Source: Catellatospora bangladeshensis (GTDB lineage: Bacteria > Actinomycetota > Actinomycetes > Mycobacteriales > Micromonosporaceae). Taken from it: a stretch of DNA of 64,000 nt. A model generated the notes under the pieces. The model was not told the DNA's origin. It saw nothing but the letters and a program-made list of their open reading frames with translations, and made no database searches. A program made the position numbers and the translations under genes. The stretch's first letter is position 1; the number at the start of each line of letters is the position of its first letter. The stretch covers positions 186,001 through 250,000 of the forward strand of contig NZ_BONF01000011.1 of the NCBI RefSeq assembly GCF_016862575.1, in the 5' to 3' direction. This document shows, piece after piece, positions 49,456 to 57,918 of this stretch.

Positions 49456-50654
49456 CGGTCACCTGCCGAGGTCAGCCGTCCGGACCGCACCGCCAGCCGC
49501 GCGCCGCGCGAGGCGCGCGGCTGGCGCCGTTCCGCCAGCGCGGCCCGGTACGCCTGCACGTAGCCCATCGCCATCCGCTCGTCGCTGAACCGCCGCACCA
49601 CCTGTTCGCGGCACTCCGCCGGATCCAGCTCCACCGCGGCACGCAGCGCCGCGGGCAGCTGCCCCGGGTCGTCGCAGATGAACCCGCTCACGCCGTCCTC
49701 CACGACCTCGGGCACCGCACCGGCACGCAGTGCCACCACGGGCGTGCCGCACACCATCGCCTCGATCATCACCATGCCGAAAGGTTCCTCCCACTGCACA
49801 GGAAACAGCAGGCAGCGGGCGTTTGCCAGCAACTCGCGCTTGAGTGTCGCGTCGGCGATGCCGATCATGTCGTCGTGCGGCCCGAGCAGCGGCTCGACGT
49901 GCTCGGCGAAGTACTTCTTCTCGGCCGGCTCGGCGCACTTGCCGGCCAGGATCAGCGGCAGCCCGGCCTCGTGCGCGACCCGTACCGCGGTGTGGGCGCC
50001 TTTGTCCGGGCTGAACCGGCCCAGGAACAGCGCGTAGTCCTTCTTCTCCCGCTGGAACGGCCAGTCCTGCGGGCGCAGCCCGTTGTGCACGGCGCCGACC
50101 CAGTTCAGCTCCGGAGCCAGCGCGCGCTGGCGGTGGCTGATCGCCACCAGCGACAGGTCGCGGTCCAGGGTCCGGTAGTAGCCGCGCAGCTCCGAGTCGA
50201 CCGGCCCGTGCACGGTGACGACGGTGGGCAGGCCCATGGCGTCGTACGCGGGCGCGTTGAGCGGCCCGGCGAACGTGTGGTCGTGCACGACGTCCACCTC
50301 ACCGGCCGCGTGCAGGTTCTCCACCACCCGCCGCGTCAGCGTCGCGTAGATGATCTCGGGACCGGGCTCGCCCAGCCGCTCCGGGACCGCCTGCTCCCAC
50401 ACCTGCCAGAACCGTGCGCGCGTGCCGTCGCGGCCGGCCCCGATCACCGTCACCTGGTGACCTAGGTCGACCAGCGCGTTCGCGAGATCGGCGATGACCG
50501 CCTCGATGCCGCCGTACGCCTGTGGCGGAATGTCGAAGTAGGGCGGGGCCACCATCGCGATCTTCAGCGGTGCGTGGCCGTTGGCGGGCAGGGTGCTCTG
50601 CACCCTGGCGAGATGTTCGGGCGGGGTGCCGCCCTTCACCAGCGTGGTTATCAC
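49452..50654 (-). CDS. GT4-family glycosyltransferase
   Basis: 400 residues. GT-B fold: N-terminal IAMVAPPYFDIPPQAYGGIE and VDVVHDHTFAGPLNAP; C-terminal LFLGRFSPDKGAHTAVRVAH and EEPFGMVMIEAMVCGTPVVA, the Ex7E retaining motif of GT4. Probable role: transfers glucose or mannose in a glycan, with the debranching-type enzyme directly downstream in the same operon. The N-terminal 28 residues are poorly conserved. Confidence 0.92.
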   Translation of the reverse strand: MITTLVKGGTPPEHLARVQSTLPANGHAPLKIAMVAPPYFDIPPQAYGGIEAVIADLANALVDLGHQVTVIGAGRDGTRARFWQVWEQAVPERLGEPGPEIIYATLTRRVVENLHAAGEVDVVHDHTFAGPLNAPAYDAMGLPTVVTVHGPVDSELRGYYRTLDRDLSLVAISHRQRALAPELNWVGAVHNGLRPQDWPFQREKKDYALFLGRFSPDKGAHTAVRVAHEAGLPLILAGKCAEPAEKKYFAEHVEPLLGPHDDMIGIADATLKRELLANARCLLFPVQWEEPFGMVMIEAMVCGTPVVALRAGAVPEVVEDGVSGFICDDPGQLPAALRAAVELDPAECREQVVRRFSDERMAMGYVQAYRAALAERRQPRASRGARLAVRSGRLTSAGDR

Positions 50655-50713
50655 GGGTACGGGAATACCCCTTATGGCGGCATTTCATGCCTGCCCCGCC
50701 CCCACGGACGGGT

Positions 50714-50763
50714 GATCGAAGCTCCCGCCGCGGCGTGCTGCCCGCACGGCGGGAGCTTCGATC
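50714..50763. terminator. Perfect 17-bp hairpin between GT4 and MFS genes
   Basis: GATCGAAGCTCCCGCCG and CGGCGGGAGCTTCGATC around a 16-nt loop. It lies 16 bases after the stop of the minus-strand MFS gene, so it probably ends that transcript. Confidence 0.8.
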
Positions 50764-50778
50764 ATGGTGCGGTCGGCC

Positions 50779-52080
50779 TCAGGACCGCGCCGGGGTCAGC
50801 CGCCAGCGGCGCACCACACCCGGCCGGACGATCGCCAGGGACATCGCCGTGGCCGCCAGCGACAGCAGCCCCGCACCGTAGAACGCAGCCGAGTACGAGC
50901 CCGAGCTGTCCCGGACCAGGCCCGCGACCAGCGCGATGCCCGCCGCGCCGAACTGGTGCGCGGCGAACACCCAGCCGAACACGATCGGCCCGGACTCGCC
51001 GAAGTGCCGGCGGCACAGCGCGATCGTCGGCGGCACGGTGGCCACCCAGTCCAGCCCGTAGAAGAGGATGAACACCAGCATGCTCGGGTGCGGGTCGGCC
51101 GCGAACAGCCCCGGCAGGATCATCAGCGACAGCCCGCGCAGCGCGTAGTAGATCCCCAGCAGCCAGCGCGGGTCGAAGCGGTCGGTCAGCCAGCCGGACA
51201 GGATGGTGCCGACGATGTCGAAGATCCCGACCAGCGCCAGCAGCCCCGCCGCGGTCGTGGTCGGCATGCCGTGGTCGTGCGCGGCCGGGATGAAGTGCGT
51301 GCCCACCAGGCCGTTGGTGGTCGCGCCGCAGATCGCGAAACCTCCCGCGAGCAGCCAGAACGTCCGGGTACGCGCCGCGTCGCGCAGCGCGCCCAGGGCC
51401 CGCCGCGCCGCACCCGTCTGCACCGGCGGCGCCGCGACGGGCTCGTCCGGGTCCGCGCCGTACGCCGTGATGCCGATGTCGGCCGGGCTGTCCCGCAGCA
51501 GCCACAGCACCAGCGGCACCACCAGCAGCGCCGAACCGGCCACGGTCAGCGCCGCGACCCGCCAGTCGTAGGACTGCACCAGCGCGGCCAGCAGCGGCAG
51601 GAACACCAGCTGCCCCGCCGCGCCGCCCGCCGTCAGCACCCCGGTCACCAGTCCCCGGTGCCGCACGAACCACCGGCTGGTGAACGTGGCCACGAACGCC
51701 AGCGCCATCGAGCCGGTGCCCAGGCCCACCAGCAGGCCCCAGCACAGCACCAGCTGCCAGCTCGCGCTCATGAACACGGTCAGCCCGCTGCCCGCCGCGA
51801 CGAGCAGCAGCGCACCGGACACGACCCGGCGCATCCCGAAGCGCTCCATCAGCGCGGCGGCGAAGGGCGAGGTGAGCCCGTAGAGCACCAGGTTGACCGA
51901 TACCGCCAGCGAGATGGTGCCCCGCGACCAGCCGAACTCCTGCTGCAGGGGGTCGATCAGCACCCCCGGGGTGGCCCGGAACCCGGCCGCGCCCACGATG
52001 GCGACCAGGGCCACCGCGGCGGCGGCCCAGGCCAGATGGCGGCTGCGGGTCGGCCTGACCCTGTCTTCAAGCAACGTCAC
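50779..52080 (-). CDS. MFS transporter (oxalate/formate- or monocarboxylate-like)
   Basis: 433 residues from GTG 52080; longer in-frame starts are possible but would run over the divergent promoter and the neighbouring gene. 12 TM helices. RATPGVLIDPLQQEFGWSRG and SLAVSVNLVLYGLTSPFAAA are typical of the MFS branch containing monocarboxylate and oxalate/formate antiporters (MCT-like/OxlT-like). Divergent from a GlxA-type regulator with an inverted repeat between, so regulated by it. Substrate unknown. Confidence 0.88.
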   Translation of the reverse strand: MTLLEDRVRPTRSRHLAWAAAAVALVAIVGAAGFRATPGVLIDPLQQEFGWSRGTISLAVSVNLVLYGLTSPFAAALMERFGMRRVVSGALLLVAAGSGLTVFMSASWQLVLCWGLLVGLGTGSMALAFVATFTSRWFVRHRGLVTGVLTAGGAAGQLVFLPLLAALVQSYDWRVAALTVAGSALLVVPLVLWLLRDSPADIGITAYGADPDEPVAAPPVQTGAARRALGALRDAARTRTFWLLAGGFAICGATTNGLVGTHFIPAAHDHGMPTTTAAGLLALVGIFDIVGTILSGWLTDRFDPRWLLGIYYALRGLSLMILPGLFAADPHPSMLVFILFYGLDWVATVPPTIALCRRHFGESGPIVFGWVFAAHQFGAAGIALVAGLVRDSSGSYSAAFYGAGLLSLAATAMSLAIVRPGVVRRWRLTPARS

Positions 52081-52114
52081 CAGGCCATGGTGCGAGAAAC
52101 CACGCCGCGCGGAC

Positions 52115-52132
52115 AGTGGCCTGAACGCCACT
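52115..52132. promoter_or_regulatory. Inverted repeat between divergent MFS and GlxA genes
   Basis: AGTGGC-CTGAAC-GCCACT, perfect 6-bp arms, 18 bases before the regulator ATG. Candidate operator. Confidence 0.55.
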
Positions 52133-52150
52133 ATGTGAAAGAATCCAGCC

Positions 52151-53116
52151 ATGACCGTTCGCCACCGCGTCGCCGTGCTCGCCCTCGACGGCGTCATGGC
52201 CCTGGATCTCGGCATCCCCAGCCAGGTGTTCGGCTGCGCCACCGACAGCGCCGGGCACCGGCTCTACGAGACCCGGATCTGCACCCCCGACGGCGGCCCG
52301 ATCCGGTGCAGCGCCGGCTTCGCCGTGCAGCCCGACCACGGCCTCGACCTGCTCGGCTGGGCCGACACCGTGATCGTGCCCGGCATCCACCGCGAGCACC
52401 TGGGCACCTTCGCCGCCGGTCCCGCCATGGCCGCGCTGCGCGCCGCCCATACCGCCGGCAAGCGGATCATGTCCATCTGCACCGGGGCGTTCGCGCTCGC
52501 CGCCGCCGGGCTGCTCGACGGCCGCCCCGCCGCCACCCACTGGGCCTACGCCGACGACTTCCGGGCCCGTTATCCGCAGATCAAGCTCGACGCCGAGGTG
52601 CTGTTCATCGACGACGGCGACGTGCTCACCTCGGCCGGCGTCGCCGCCGGGCTCGACCTGTGCCTGCACGTCGTACGCCGCGACCACGGCAGCGAGGTCG
52701 CCAACCGCGCCGCCCGCCGCTGCGTCGTCGCCCCCTGGCGCGACGGCGGCCAGGCCCAGTTCATCGAGCGCCCCCTGCCCGCCGTCGGCGACGCCTCCAC
52801 CGCCGCCACCCGCGACTGGGCCCTGGCCCGCCTCGGCGAGCCCCTCGACCTCGACCAGCTCGCCCGGCACGCGCGGATGAGCGTGCGCACGTTCACCCGC
52901 CGGTTCCGCGAGGAGACCGGCCTGTCCCCCGGCCGCTGGCTCACCCGGCAGCGCGTCGAGCACGCCCGTCACCTGCTGGAGAGCACCGACCTGTCCATCG
53001 ACCAGATCGCCGGCCGGGCCGGCTTCGGCACCGCCGTCTCCCTCCGCCAGCACCTGCGCGCCGCGGTCGGCACCGCCCCCCTCAGCTACCGCCGCACCTT
53101 CCGCACCCCCGCCTGA
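52151..53116 (+). CDS. GlxA-family AraC-type regulator with DJ-1/PfpI domain
   Basis: 321 residues. Residues 5-185: DJ-1/PfpI-like domain with nucleophile elbow IMSICTGAFALAAAGLL (Cys in SICTG). Residues about 205-321: AraC helix-turn-helix pair (LARHARMSVRTFTRRFREET, then IDQIAGRAGFGTAVSLRQHL). GlxA-type regulators sense amidated or other small molecules. Divergent from an MFS transporter and likely to control it. Confidence 0.93.
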   Translation: MTVRHRVAVLALDGVMALDLGIPSQVFGCATDSAGHRLYETRICTPDGGPIRCSAGFAVQPDHGLDLLGWADTVIVPGIHREHLGTFAAGPAMAALRAAHTAGKRIMSICTGAFALAAAGLLDGRPAATHWAYADDFRARYPQIKLDAEVLFIDDGDVLTSAGVAAGLDLCLHVVRRDHGSEVANRAARRCVVAPWRDGGQAQFIERPLPAVGDASTAATRDWALARLGEPLDLDQLARHARMSVRTFTRRFREETGLSPGRWLTRQRVEHARHLLESTDLSIDQIAGRAGFGTAVSLRQHLRAAVGTAPLSYRRTFRTPA

Positions 53117-53186
53117 CGCCCCGCCGCCGATGGCCGCTCCCGGCATCGCCCGCAGGGGTGCGAGGGACGGCAGGGGGCGGCGAAGG

Positions 53187-54074
53187 TCAGGCGTTGGAGG
53201 GTTCGCGGGCCGGGCGGGTGGGTGCCTGGGTGAAGTGGCCGTTGCGGCCCGCGCGCCACAGACCCCAGAGGGCCAGCAGGGCCGCGACCAGGAGCGGGCC
53301 GCCGTCGCGGACCAGGCCGTCCGCGCCGAGAAGGGCCGCGCACAGCGGCAGGTGCACCAGCAGCACGACCAGGGTCAGCCCCACCAGCAGCACCCGCGCC
53401 CAGCGCCTGCCCTTGACCAGGAAGATGCTCAGGAACAGCGCCACGTAGCTGACCACCAGCGCGAACACGAACCACACCACGATCAGCGGCAGCAGCGCCG
53501 GGCGCCCGTCGAACAGCAGCCCGACCGACACCACGCACGCCACCAGCATCAGCGCGCTGTAGCTGAACACCGCCACCCGTGTCGTCAGCACCCACCCGGG
53601 CACGTGCGGCCTCGGCTCCACCGGCCGCCGCTGGATCCCGTCGCGCCCGATCCACCAGCGGGTACGCGGTCGCGCCAGGTACTCCCGCACGCTCGCCGAC
53701 CGGTACAGCAGCAGCACCACGCCCAGGCACAGCACGGCCACCACCGCGAACCCGGCGATGCCGGGCAGCGCCGGATACCCCTGCTTCGGCACCACCAGCC
53801 GGGCCACCGAGAAGATCGTCGTCACCGCCAGGATCAGCCCGAACGGCGCCGCGCCCTGACGCCCCCGCCACAGGTGGAAGATCAGCACCAGGAACAGCAG
53901 CGACCGCAGCAGCGCCCAGCCCGTCCGCACGAACAGGGCGTACCCGCCGTCCACGGCGTAGTACCAGTTCAGCCACTCGACGGCAGCCGTGGCCAGCGCG
54001 GTCACCGCCAGCAGCGCCGTCAGCGCGTGTACGGCGAAGGGCCGGGGCTCGGGCGTCGGGGCGGCGGCGGACAC
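53187..54074 (-). CDS. Hypothetical polytopic membrane protein
   Basis: 295 residues with seven or eight TM helices: LLFLVLIFHLWRG, FGLILAVTTIFSVARLVVPK, GFAVVAVLCLGVVLLLY, VLTTRVAVFSYSALMLVACV, LLPLIVVWFVFALVVSYVAL, RVLLVGLTLVVLLVHL. A short soluble stretch carries WWIGRDGIQRRPVEPRPH. No family recognised; no linked gene gives a clue. Confidence 0.72.
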   Translation of the reverse strand: MSAAAPTPEPRPFAVHALTALLAVTALATAAVEWLNWYYAVDGGYALFVRTGWALLRSLLFLVLIFHLWRGRQGAAPFGLILAVTTIFSVARLVVPKQGYPALPGIAGFAVVAVLCLGVVLLLYRSASVREYLARPRTRWWIGRDGIQRRPVEPRPHVPGWVLTTRVAVFSYSALMLVACVVSVGLLFDGRPALLPLIVVWFVFALVVSYVALFLSIFLVKGRRWARVLLVGLTLVVLLVHLPLCAALLGADGLVRDGGPLLVAALLALWGLWRAGRNGHFTQAPTRPAREPSNA

Positions 54075-54108
54075 CCGTCAATCATGCCCACGGAGCACAA
54101 TGGCAACC

Positions 54109-54315
54109 ATGTGCCGGAGCATCAAGACCCTTCGCCCGCCGTTCCAGGAGCTCGTCACCGAGGAGGACATGCGCGCCGCCGCCCTGCAGTACGTCCGCAA
54201 GATCTCGGGTTTCCGCACCCCCGCGGCGCACAACGCCGAAGCCTTCGACCGTGCCGTCGCGGCCGTCACCGCCGCGACCGCCGAGCTGCTCGCCACCCTC
54301 CAGGTCCGCCGCTGA
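54109..54315 (+). CDS. DUF2277 family protein
   Basis: 68 residues; MCRSIKTLRPPF, EDMRAAALQYVRKISGFRTP and FDRAVAAVTAATAELLATL match the short, mostly helical DUF2277 family. A conserved N-terminal MCR(N/S)I and the RxAALQxVRK helix are the hallmarks. Structure unknown; possibly nucleic-acid associated. CACAAT lies 7 bases upstream, so it may be leaderless. Confidence 0.88.
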   Translation: MCRSIKTLRPPFQELVTEEDMRAAALQYVRKISGFRTPAAHNAEAFDRAVAAVTAATAELLATLQVRR

Positions 54316-54376
54316 GCCCTGCCCCGCGTCGCCGGTTCGCGGGCAACGCGTCGGCGTACGCGGGGATGATGGGTGC

Positions 54377-55657
54377 ATGGTCCTGCGGCGCATCCTGAGC
54401 AGCCTCGGCTTCGGCGGGGTCGACGTCGACACGGTGCTGGCCACTCCCGCCGTGCGGCCCGGCGGCGCGTTCACCGGCCAGGTCCGGCTGCACGCCAGAG
54501 GCGACGTCGAAATCACCGCGGTGCAGCTGCTGCTGGTCGCGAACGCGAACGGCGCCGAGACCGAACTCGGCCGCTACCCGGTCGCCGACCGGTTCACGCT
54601 GCGCGGGGGCACCGGGCACGCCGTCGGATTCCACCTCGCGGCGCCGTACACCGCGCCGATCACCCTGGTCTACGGGCGCCCGATGCCCGGGGTCACCGTC
54701 GGGGTGCGTACGCAGGTCAGCGTCGCCTCGGGCAGCGCGAAGACGGACTTCGACCCGATCGGCGTCGAGCCCGCCGAGATCCACCAGCACGTGCTGGACG
54801 CGCTCGGCACGATCGGGTGCCGCTTCGTACGCAGCGACCTGCGGCCCGGCCAGCCGCCCGTCCAGGCGGTCACGTTCTACGCGCCGGTGCCGCAGGGGCA
54901 GGCGCCCGGACCGCAGATCCCGCAGCTGGTGTTCCTGCTCGCGGCCGACCCGCAGGGTGCGACCGTCACCGCCGAGCTCGCCGGGCGGCCCGGCCAGGGC
55001 GACGCGCACCGGGTGAGCGCCGAGCAGGCGCGGGAGCTGTCGGCCGATCCGGCGCGCTGGATCGAGCTGGTCGACGGCTGGGTGCGCAAGGCGCTGGAGC
55101 GGCTGTCGAGCCTGCCCGCGCAGGACCCCGGCGCGTTCATGCGCCCGCCGGTGCACGCGCCCGGGCCGCCGCACCACTCGGGGCATCCGAGCAGGCCGTA
55201 CGCGTACCCCGGGCACGGGTTCGGCGGCTACCGGTACGGCGGGTACCGCGGCACCGGCTCCATGATCGGCGCCGGGCTGGGCGGCGCGGCGCTGGGCTTC
55301 CTCGGCGGCATGGTCGTCAGCGACATGATCCACGACGCCCTCACCCCCGACGCCGCAAGCGCCGCCGACGCCGCAGGCACCGCCGATACGCCCGCCGCGG
55401 ACAATGTGGGCACCGGCGCGGCGGGGTCGGACGCCGCCAACGGCCCGGATCCGGTCGGCTCGGACGCGGCAACCGCCGACGCCCAACCGGCCGACGCGGA
55501 AGGCGCCGCCGTCGCCGACACCGGCTACGACCAGGCGTACCAGGACAGCGGCGGCTACCAGGACGGTGGCTACGACGCCGGAGGCTGGGACACCGGCGGC
55601 TACGACGCGGGCGGCTTCGACTCCGGCGACTTCGGAGACTTCGGCGGCGACTTCTGA
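54377..55657 (+). CDS. Spo0M/SpoIIM-type sporulation control protein with Gly/Tyr-rich tail
   Basis: 426 residues. Residues 1-250 form the Spo0M arrestin-like beta-sandwich fold (MVLRRILSSLGFGGVDVDTV, TPAVRPGGAFTGQVRLHARG, DVEITAVQLLLVANANGAET, HAVGFHLAAPYTAPITLVYG). Then a Gly/Tyr-rich segment and a hydrophobic patch (about 292-312: GAGLGGAALGFLGGMVVSDM), an Ala/Asp linker, and a final low-complexity tail with GGYDAGG, GGWDTGG and GGFDSGD units. Spo0M proteins affect spore development and cell shape. The tail is unusual and might drive condensation or membrane localisation (inference). Confidence 0.88.
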   Translation: MVLRRILSSLGFGGVDVDTVLATPAVRPGGAFTGQVRLHARGDVEITAVQLLLVANANGAETELGRYPVADRFTLRGGTGHAVGFHLAAPYTAPITLVYGRPMPGVTVGVRTQVSVASGSAKTDFDPIGVEPAEIHQHVLDALGTIGCRFVRSDLRPGQPPVQAVTFYAPVPQGQAPGPQIPQLVFLLAADPQGATVTAELAGRPGQGDAHRVSAEQARELSADPARWIELVDGWVRKALERLSSLPAQDPGAFMRPPVHAPGPPHHSGHPSRPYAYPGHGFGGYRYGGYRGTGSMIGAGLGGAALGFLGGMVVSDMIHDALTPDAASAADAAGTADTPAADNVGTGAAGSDAANGPDPVGSDAATADAQPADAEGAAVADTGYDQAYQDSGGYQDGGYDAGGWDTGGYDAGGFDSGDFGDFGGDF

Positions 55658-55685
55658 GCCGGTACGTCACGCCGCCCGCTGGAAA

Positions 55686-55746
55686 GATCGCCGTCTCGTG
55701 TCGAAACCTCTGGTCAGACCGCAGATCTTGACACGAGATCGCGATC
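55686..55746. repeat. 61-nt hairpin repeat, family C copy 2
   Basis: GATCGCCGTCTCGTGTC and GACACGAGATCGCGATC (15 of 17 pairs) around GAAACCTCTGGTCAG and ACCGCAGATCTT. At the 3' end of the Spo0M-like gene. Confidence 0.85.
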
Positions 55747-55829
55747 AACCACCGGTGCGGTAAGCGGTAGCGACGGGGTGGGCGCGTGCGGGTCGGGGTG
55801 CGAGCCATGGCTCCGCACGCGCCCACGTC

Positions 55830-56063
55830 TCATCCGGCGGTACGCAGGTACGGGCGCACGAGGGCAGGCTCGCCGCCGTCCCAGTCCGCGTAATGCACGA
55901 CGAGCCGTCCGCCGTGCGCGCGCTGCTCGCAGGGATGCGCCCGGCCGCACGACCGGCAGCAGCCGGTGCCGTCCCGTTGATGCTCGGCCAGCAGGTGGCG
56001 GCCGTACGCGGCCTGCGCGTCGGCGTACCTCAGGAACTCCGGTTCTGCCATCGGCATGTCCAT
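55830..56063 (-). CDS. Small Cys-rich hypothetical protein
   Basis: 77 residues; MDMPMAEPEFLRYADAQAAY, then a Cys cluster CCRSCGRAHPCEQR that could bind zinc (three or four Cys and a His), then HYADWDGGEPALVRPYLRTA. An inner ATG at 56048 is possible. No family name known. Divergent from the HTH regulator gene with 106 bases between. Confidence 0.65.
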   Translation of the reverse strand: MDMPMAEPEFLRYADAQAAYGRHLLAEHQRDGTGCCRSCGRAHPCEQRAHGGRLVVHYADWDGGEPALVRPYLRTAG

Positions 56064-56157
56064 GACGCGAACCTAGGCGGCCTAGACGTGGCGGCGCGGC
56101 GTCCGAAGTGGCGTCCGTGCGGCGACATCGGAGGCGTCATTTCGGCGTCATTGGGCG

Positions 56158-56163
56158 TACGCT
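56158..56163 (+). promoter_or_regulatory. Leaderless -10 box of the HTH gene at 56170
   Basis: TACGCT, six bases (GTCCGC), then ATG. No ribosome site. Confidence 0.5.
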
Positions 56164-56169
56164 GTCCGC

Positions 56170-56910
56170 ATGACAGCTCCAAACGCGACACTACGTGCGA
56201 TCCGCATGGGCATGCTCATGAGCCAGGACGACTTCGCCCGCGCCATCCGCGACGCCGGGCAACGCGCCGGGGTCCCCAATGACGCGAGCAAGCGCCTGGT
56301 CCAGCGCTGGGAGGCCGGCCTGATCGTCACGCCCCGGCCGGTGTACGCCCGAGCCCTGGAGGTCGTGACCGGCCTGCCCATCAGCTCGCTGGGCTTCACC
56401 GTCGCGGTGCCCCACGCCACCCCCGCCGAGGCGCACGATTCAGCATCGCTTCAGGTCACGGTGCCACCAGTGCTGCCGCGCACAGCCGCCGCGTCAGCCC
56501 CGAACCACTCGGGCATCTGGCTGAGCCGCTACGAGTACCGGTCCAGCGGCCGGGACGCCGTGTTCACCGGCCTGCATTACGTCGTGGTGCTGCAGCACAG
56601 CGACCGGCTCACCGTCCGCAGCCTGCCCGGTTCGTCGGACTCGCCGCTGACCATGGACCTCACCGTGGACGGCAACGTCGTCACGGGCACCTGGGTGGAG
56701 CAGACCGCGGCCGACGGCTACTACCGCGGCGCGCGCTACCACGGAGCGATCCAGCTGCTGGTGGAGCCGACGGGTCGGCGCATGGCGGGCAAATGGGTCG
56801 GTTTCGGCATGGAGATGGACGTCAACACCGGCCCATGGGAGCTCGTCTTCCAGGAGGCCTCCACCAACAAGGCCGCCATGGACCGCTACAACCGCCCCCC
56901 GGAGCCCTGA
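56170..56910 (+). CDS. Helix-turn-helix regulator with a C-terminal beta-rich sensor domain
   Basis: 246 residues. The N-terminal 75 residues form a cro/C1-like helix-turn-helix (IRMGMLMSQDDFARAIRDAG, ASKRLVQRWEAGLIVTPRPV, ARALEVVTGLPISSLGF). A linker, then a beta-sandwich-like domain (about 115-235: GIWLSRYEYRSSGRDAVFTG, LHYVVVLQHSDRLTVRSLPG, YRGARYHGAIQLLVEPTGRR, MAGKWVGFGMEMDVNTGPWE) that may bind a ligand. Gene appears leaderless. Two family C hairpins follow. Confidence 0.8.
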   Translation: MTAPNATLRAIRMGMLMSQDDFARAIRDAGQRAGVPNDASKRLVQRWEAGLIVTPRPVYARALEVVTGLPISSLGFTVAVPHATPAEAHDSASLQVTVPPVLPRTAAASAPNHSGIWLSRYEYRSSGRDAVFTGLHYVVVLQHSDRLTVRSLPGSSDSPLTMDLTVDGNVVTGTWVEQTAADGYYRGARYHGAIQLLVEPTGRRMAGKWVGFGMEMDVNTGPWELVFQEASTNKAAMDRYNRPPEP

Positions 56911-56929
56911 CCCGTTCGTCGCCCGCGAA

Positions 56930-56990
56930 GATCGCCGTCTCGTGTCGAAACCTCTGGCCAGACCGCAGATCTTGACACGAACTCGCGATC
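56930..56990. repeat. 61-nt hairpin repeat, family C copy 3
   Basis: GATCGCCGTCTCGTGTC and GACACGAACTCGCGATC around GAAACCTCTGGCCAG and ACCGCAGATCTT. It is 20 bases after the HTH stop codon. Confidence 0.85.
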
Positions 56991-57010
56991 ATCCAGCCCA
57001 GACCAGCCAA

Positions 57011-57072
57011 GATCGCCGTCTCGTGTCACAAAGCGGGGTCCAACCCACCGCAGCCGACCCGAGAACGCGATC
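57011..57072. repeat. Decayed or variant family C repeat (copy 4)
   Basis: Left arm GATCGCCGTCTCGTGTC is intact; the right arm keeps only GAGAACGCGATC. Almost the same length (62 nt) as the complete copies. Confidence 0.6.
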
Positions 57073-57156
57073 CCTCCACCCCTCCCGCCCGAACAGCCGT
57101 GTTGATCAGGAGGCTGTGGACGGGACACGCCGTCGAGCCGTGCCATAAGTTCATGA

Positions 57157-57918
57157 TCAACGGGGTGGGAGGGGGTGGTCCTGGGGAGGGCGGGGGTGGG
57201 GGACGGTGGGGAGGGCGGTGGGGCGGTATTGGGCGAGGGCGCGGCGGGCCAGGTCGTTGACGGTGGCGGAGTTGGCCCAGGCGCCGAAGACGATGGAGGC
57301 GAACGGGATCGCCTTGGCGGCGAGCTTGCGGACCGCGCGCATGCCGGCCATCCGGGCGAGCTTCCAGCTCAGCAGGCCCAGGGCACGGCCGACGGGAGCC
57401 CGGCTCGCGGTGGTGCCGACGCCCTTGGCGATCGCGCCGGCGATGCCCTCGCGGCCCTGGGCGACGCCGAGCGCCAGCCGGGCCGCCTCGGTCGCCTTGT
57501 GCACGCGCTGCAGGACGAGCAGCTCGGTGGCCCGGTCCGGGTGGGTCGGGTCGACGCCGTACACGGCGGCCAGGTGCAGCACCAGGCGGGACTGGGTCCA
57601 GGCGAGCGTGGCCACGTCGGCGACCGCGCCGGGCAGGCCGATCGAGCCGGACACCGCCCCGCTGAGCCGGGCGTGCCGCCGGAACCGCCGGATCGCCACC
57701 TGGGCCATGCCGTCCGGGTGCATGTGCGGATACAGCATGCGCATCCGGGTGACCCAGGCGGCGGCCTGCGGGCCGATGCGGCGCACCGCCTCCAGCGCCA
57801 GGTGCTCGGGCGCGTACTGCGGGTCGGCCCGCATCTGCTGCCACAGGCCGGGCGGCGGGGCCTCCCGCGTGTCCAGCTCGACCCCGGTCGGGACGATCGC
57901 TCCGGGCTCCGTCGTCAA
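57157..57918 (-). CDS. EcsC-like protein
   Basis: 253 residues from TTG 57918, whose TTGA overlaps the amidase stop. Typical EcsC-like helical arrangement: LALEAVRRIGPQAAAWVTRM, SGSIGLPGAVADVATLAWTQ, LVLHLAAVYGVDPTHPDR, IAGAIAKGVGTTASRAPVGR, LARRALAQYR. Likely peripheral or integral membrane protein; EcsC partners of ABC transporters are a distant family comparison. Pro/His-rich C-terminal tail. Confidence 0.82.
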   Translation of the reverse strand: MTTEPGAIVPTGVELDTREAPPPGLWQQMRADPQYAPEHLALEAVRRIGPQAAAWVTRMRMLYPHMHPDGMAQVAIRRFRRHARLSGAVSGSIGLPGAVADVATLAWTQSRLVLHLAAVYGVDPTHPDRATELLVLQRVHKATEAARLALGVAQGREGIAGAIAKGVGTTASRAPVGRALGLLSWKLARMAGMRAVRKLAAKAIPFASIVFGAWANSATVNDLARRALAQYRPTALPTVPHPRPPQDHPLPPR

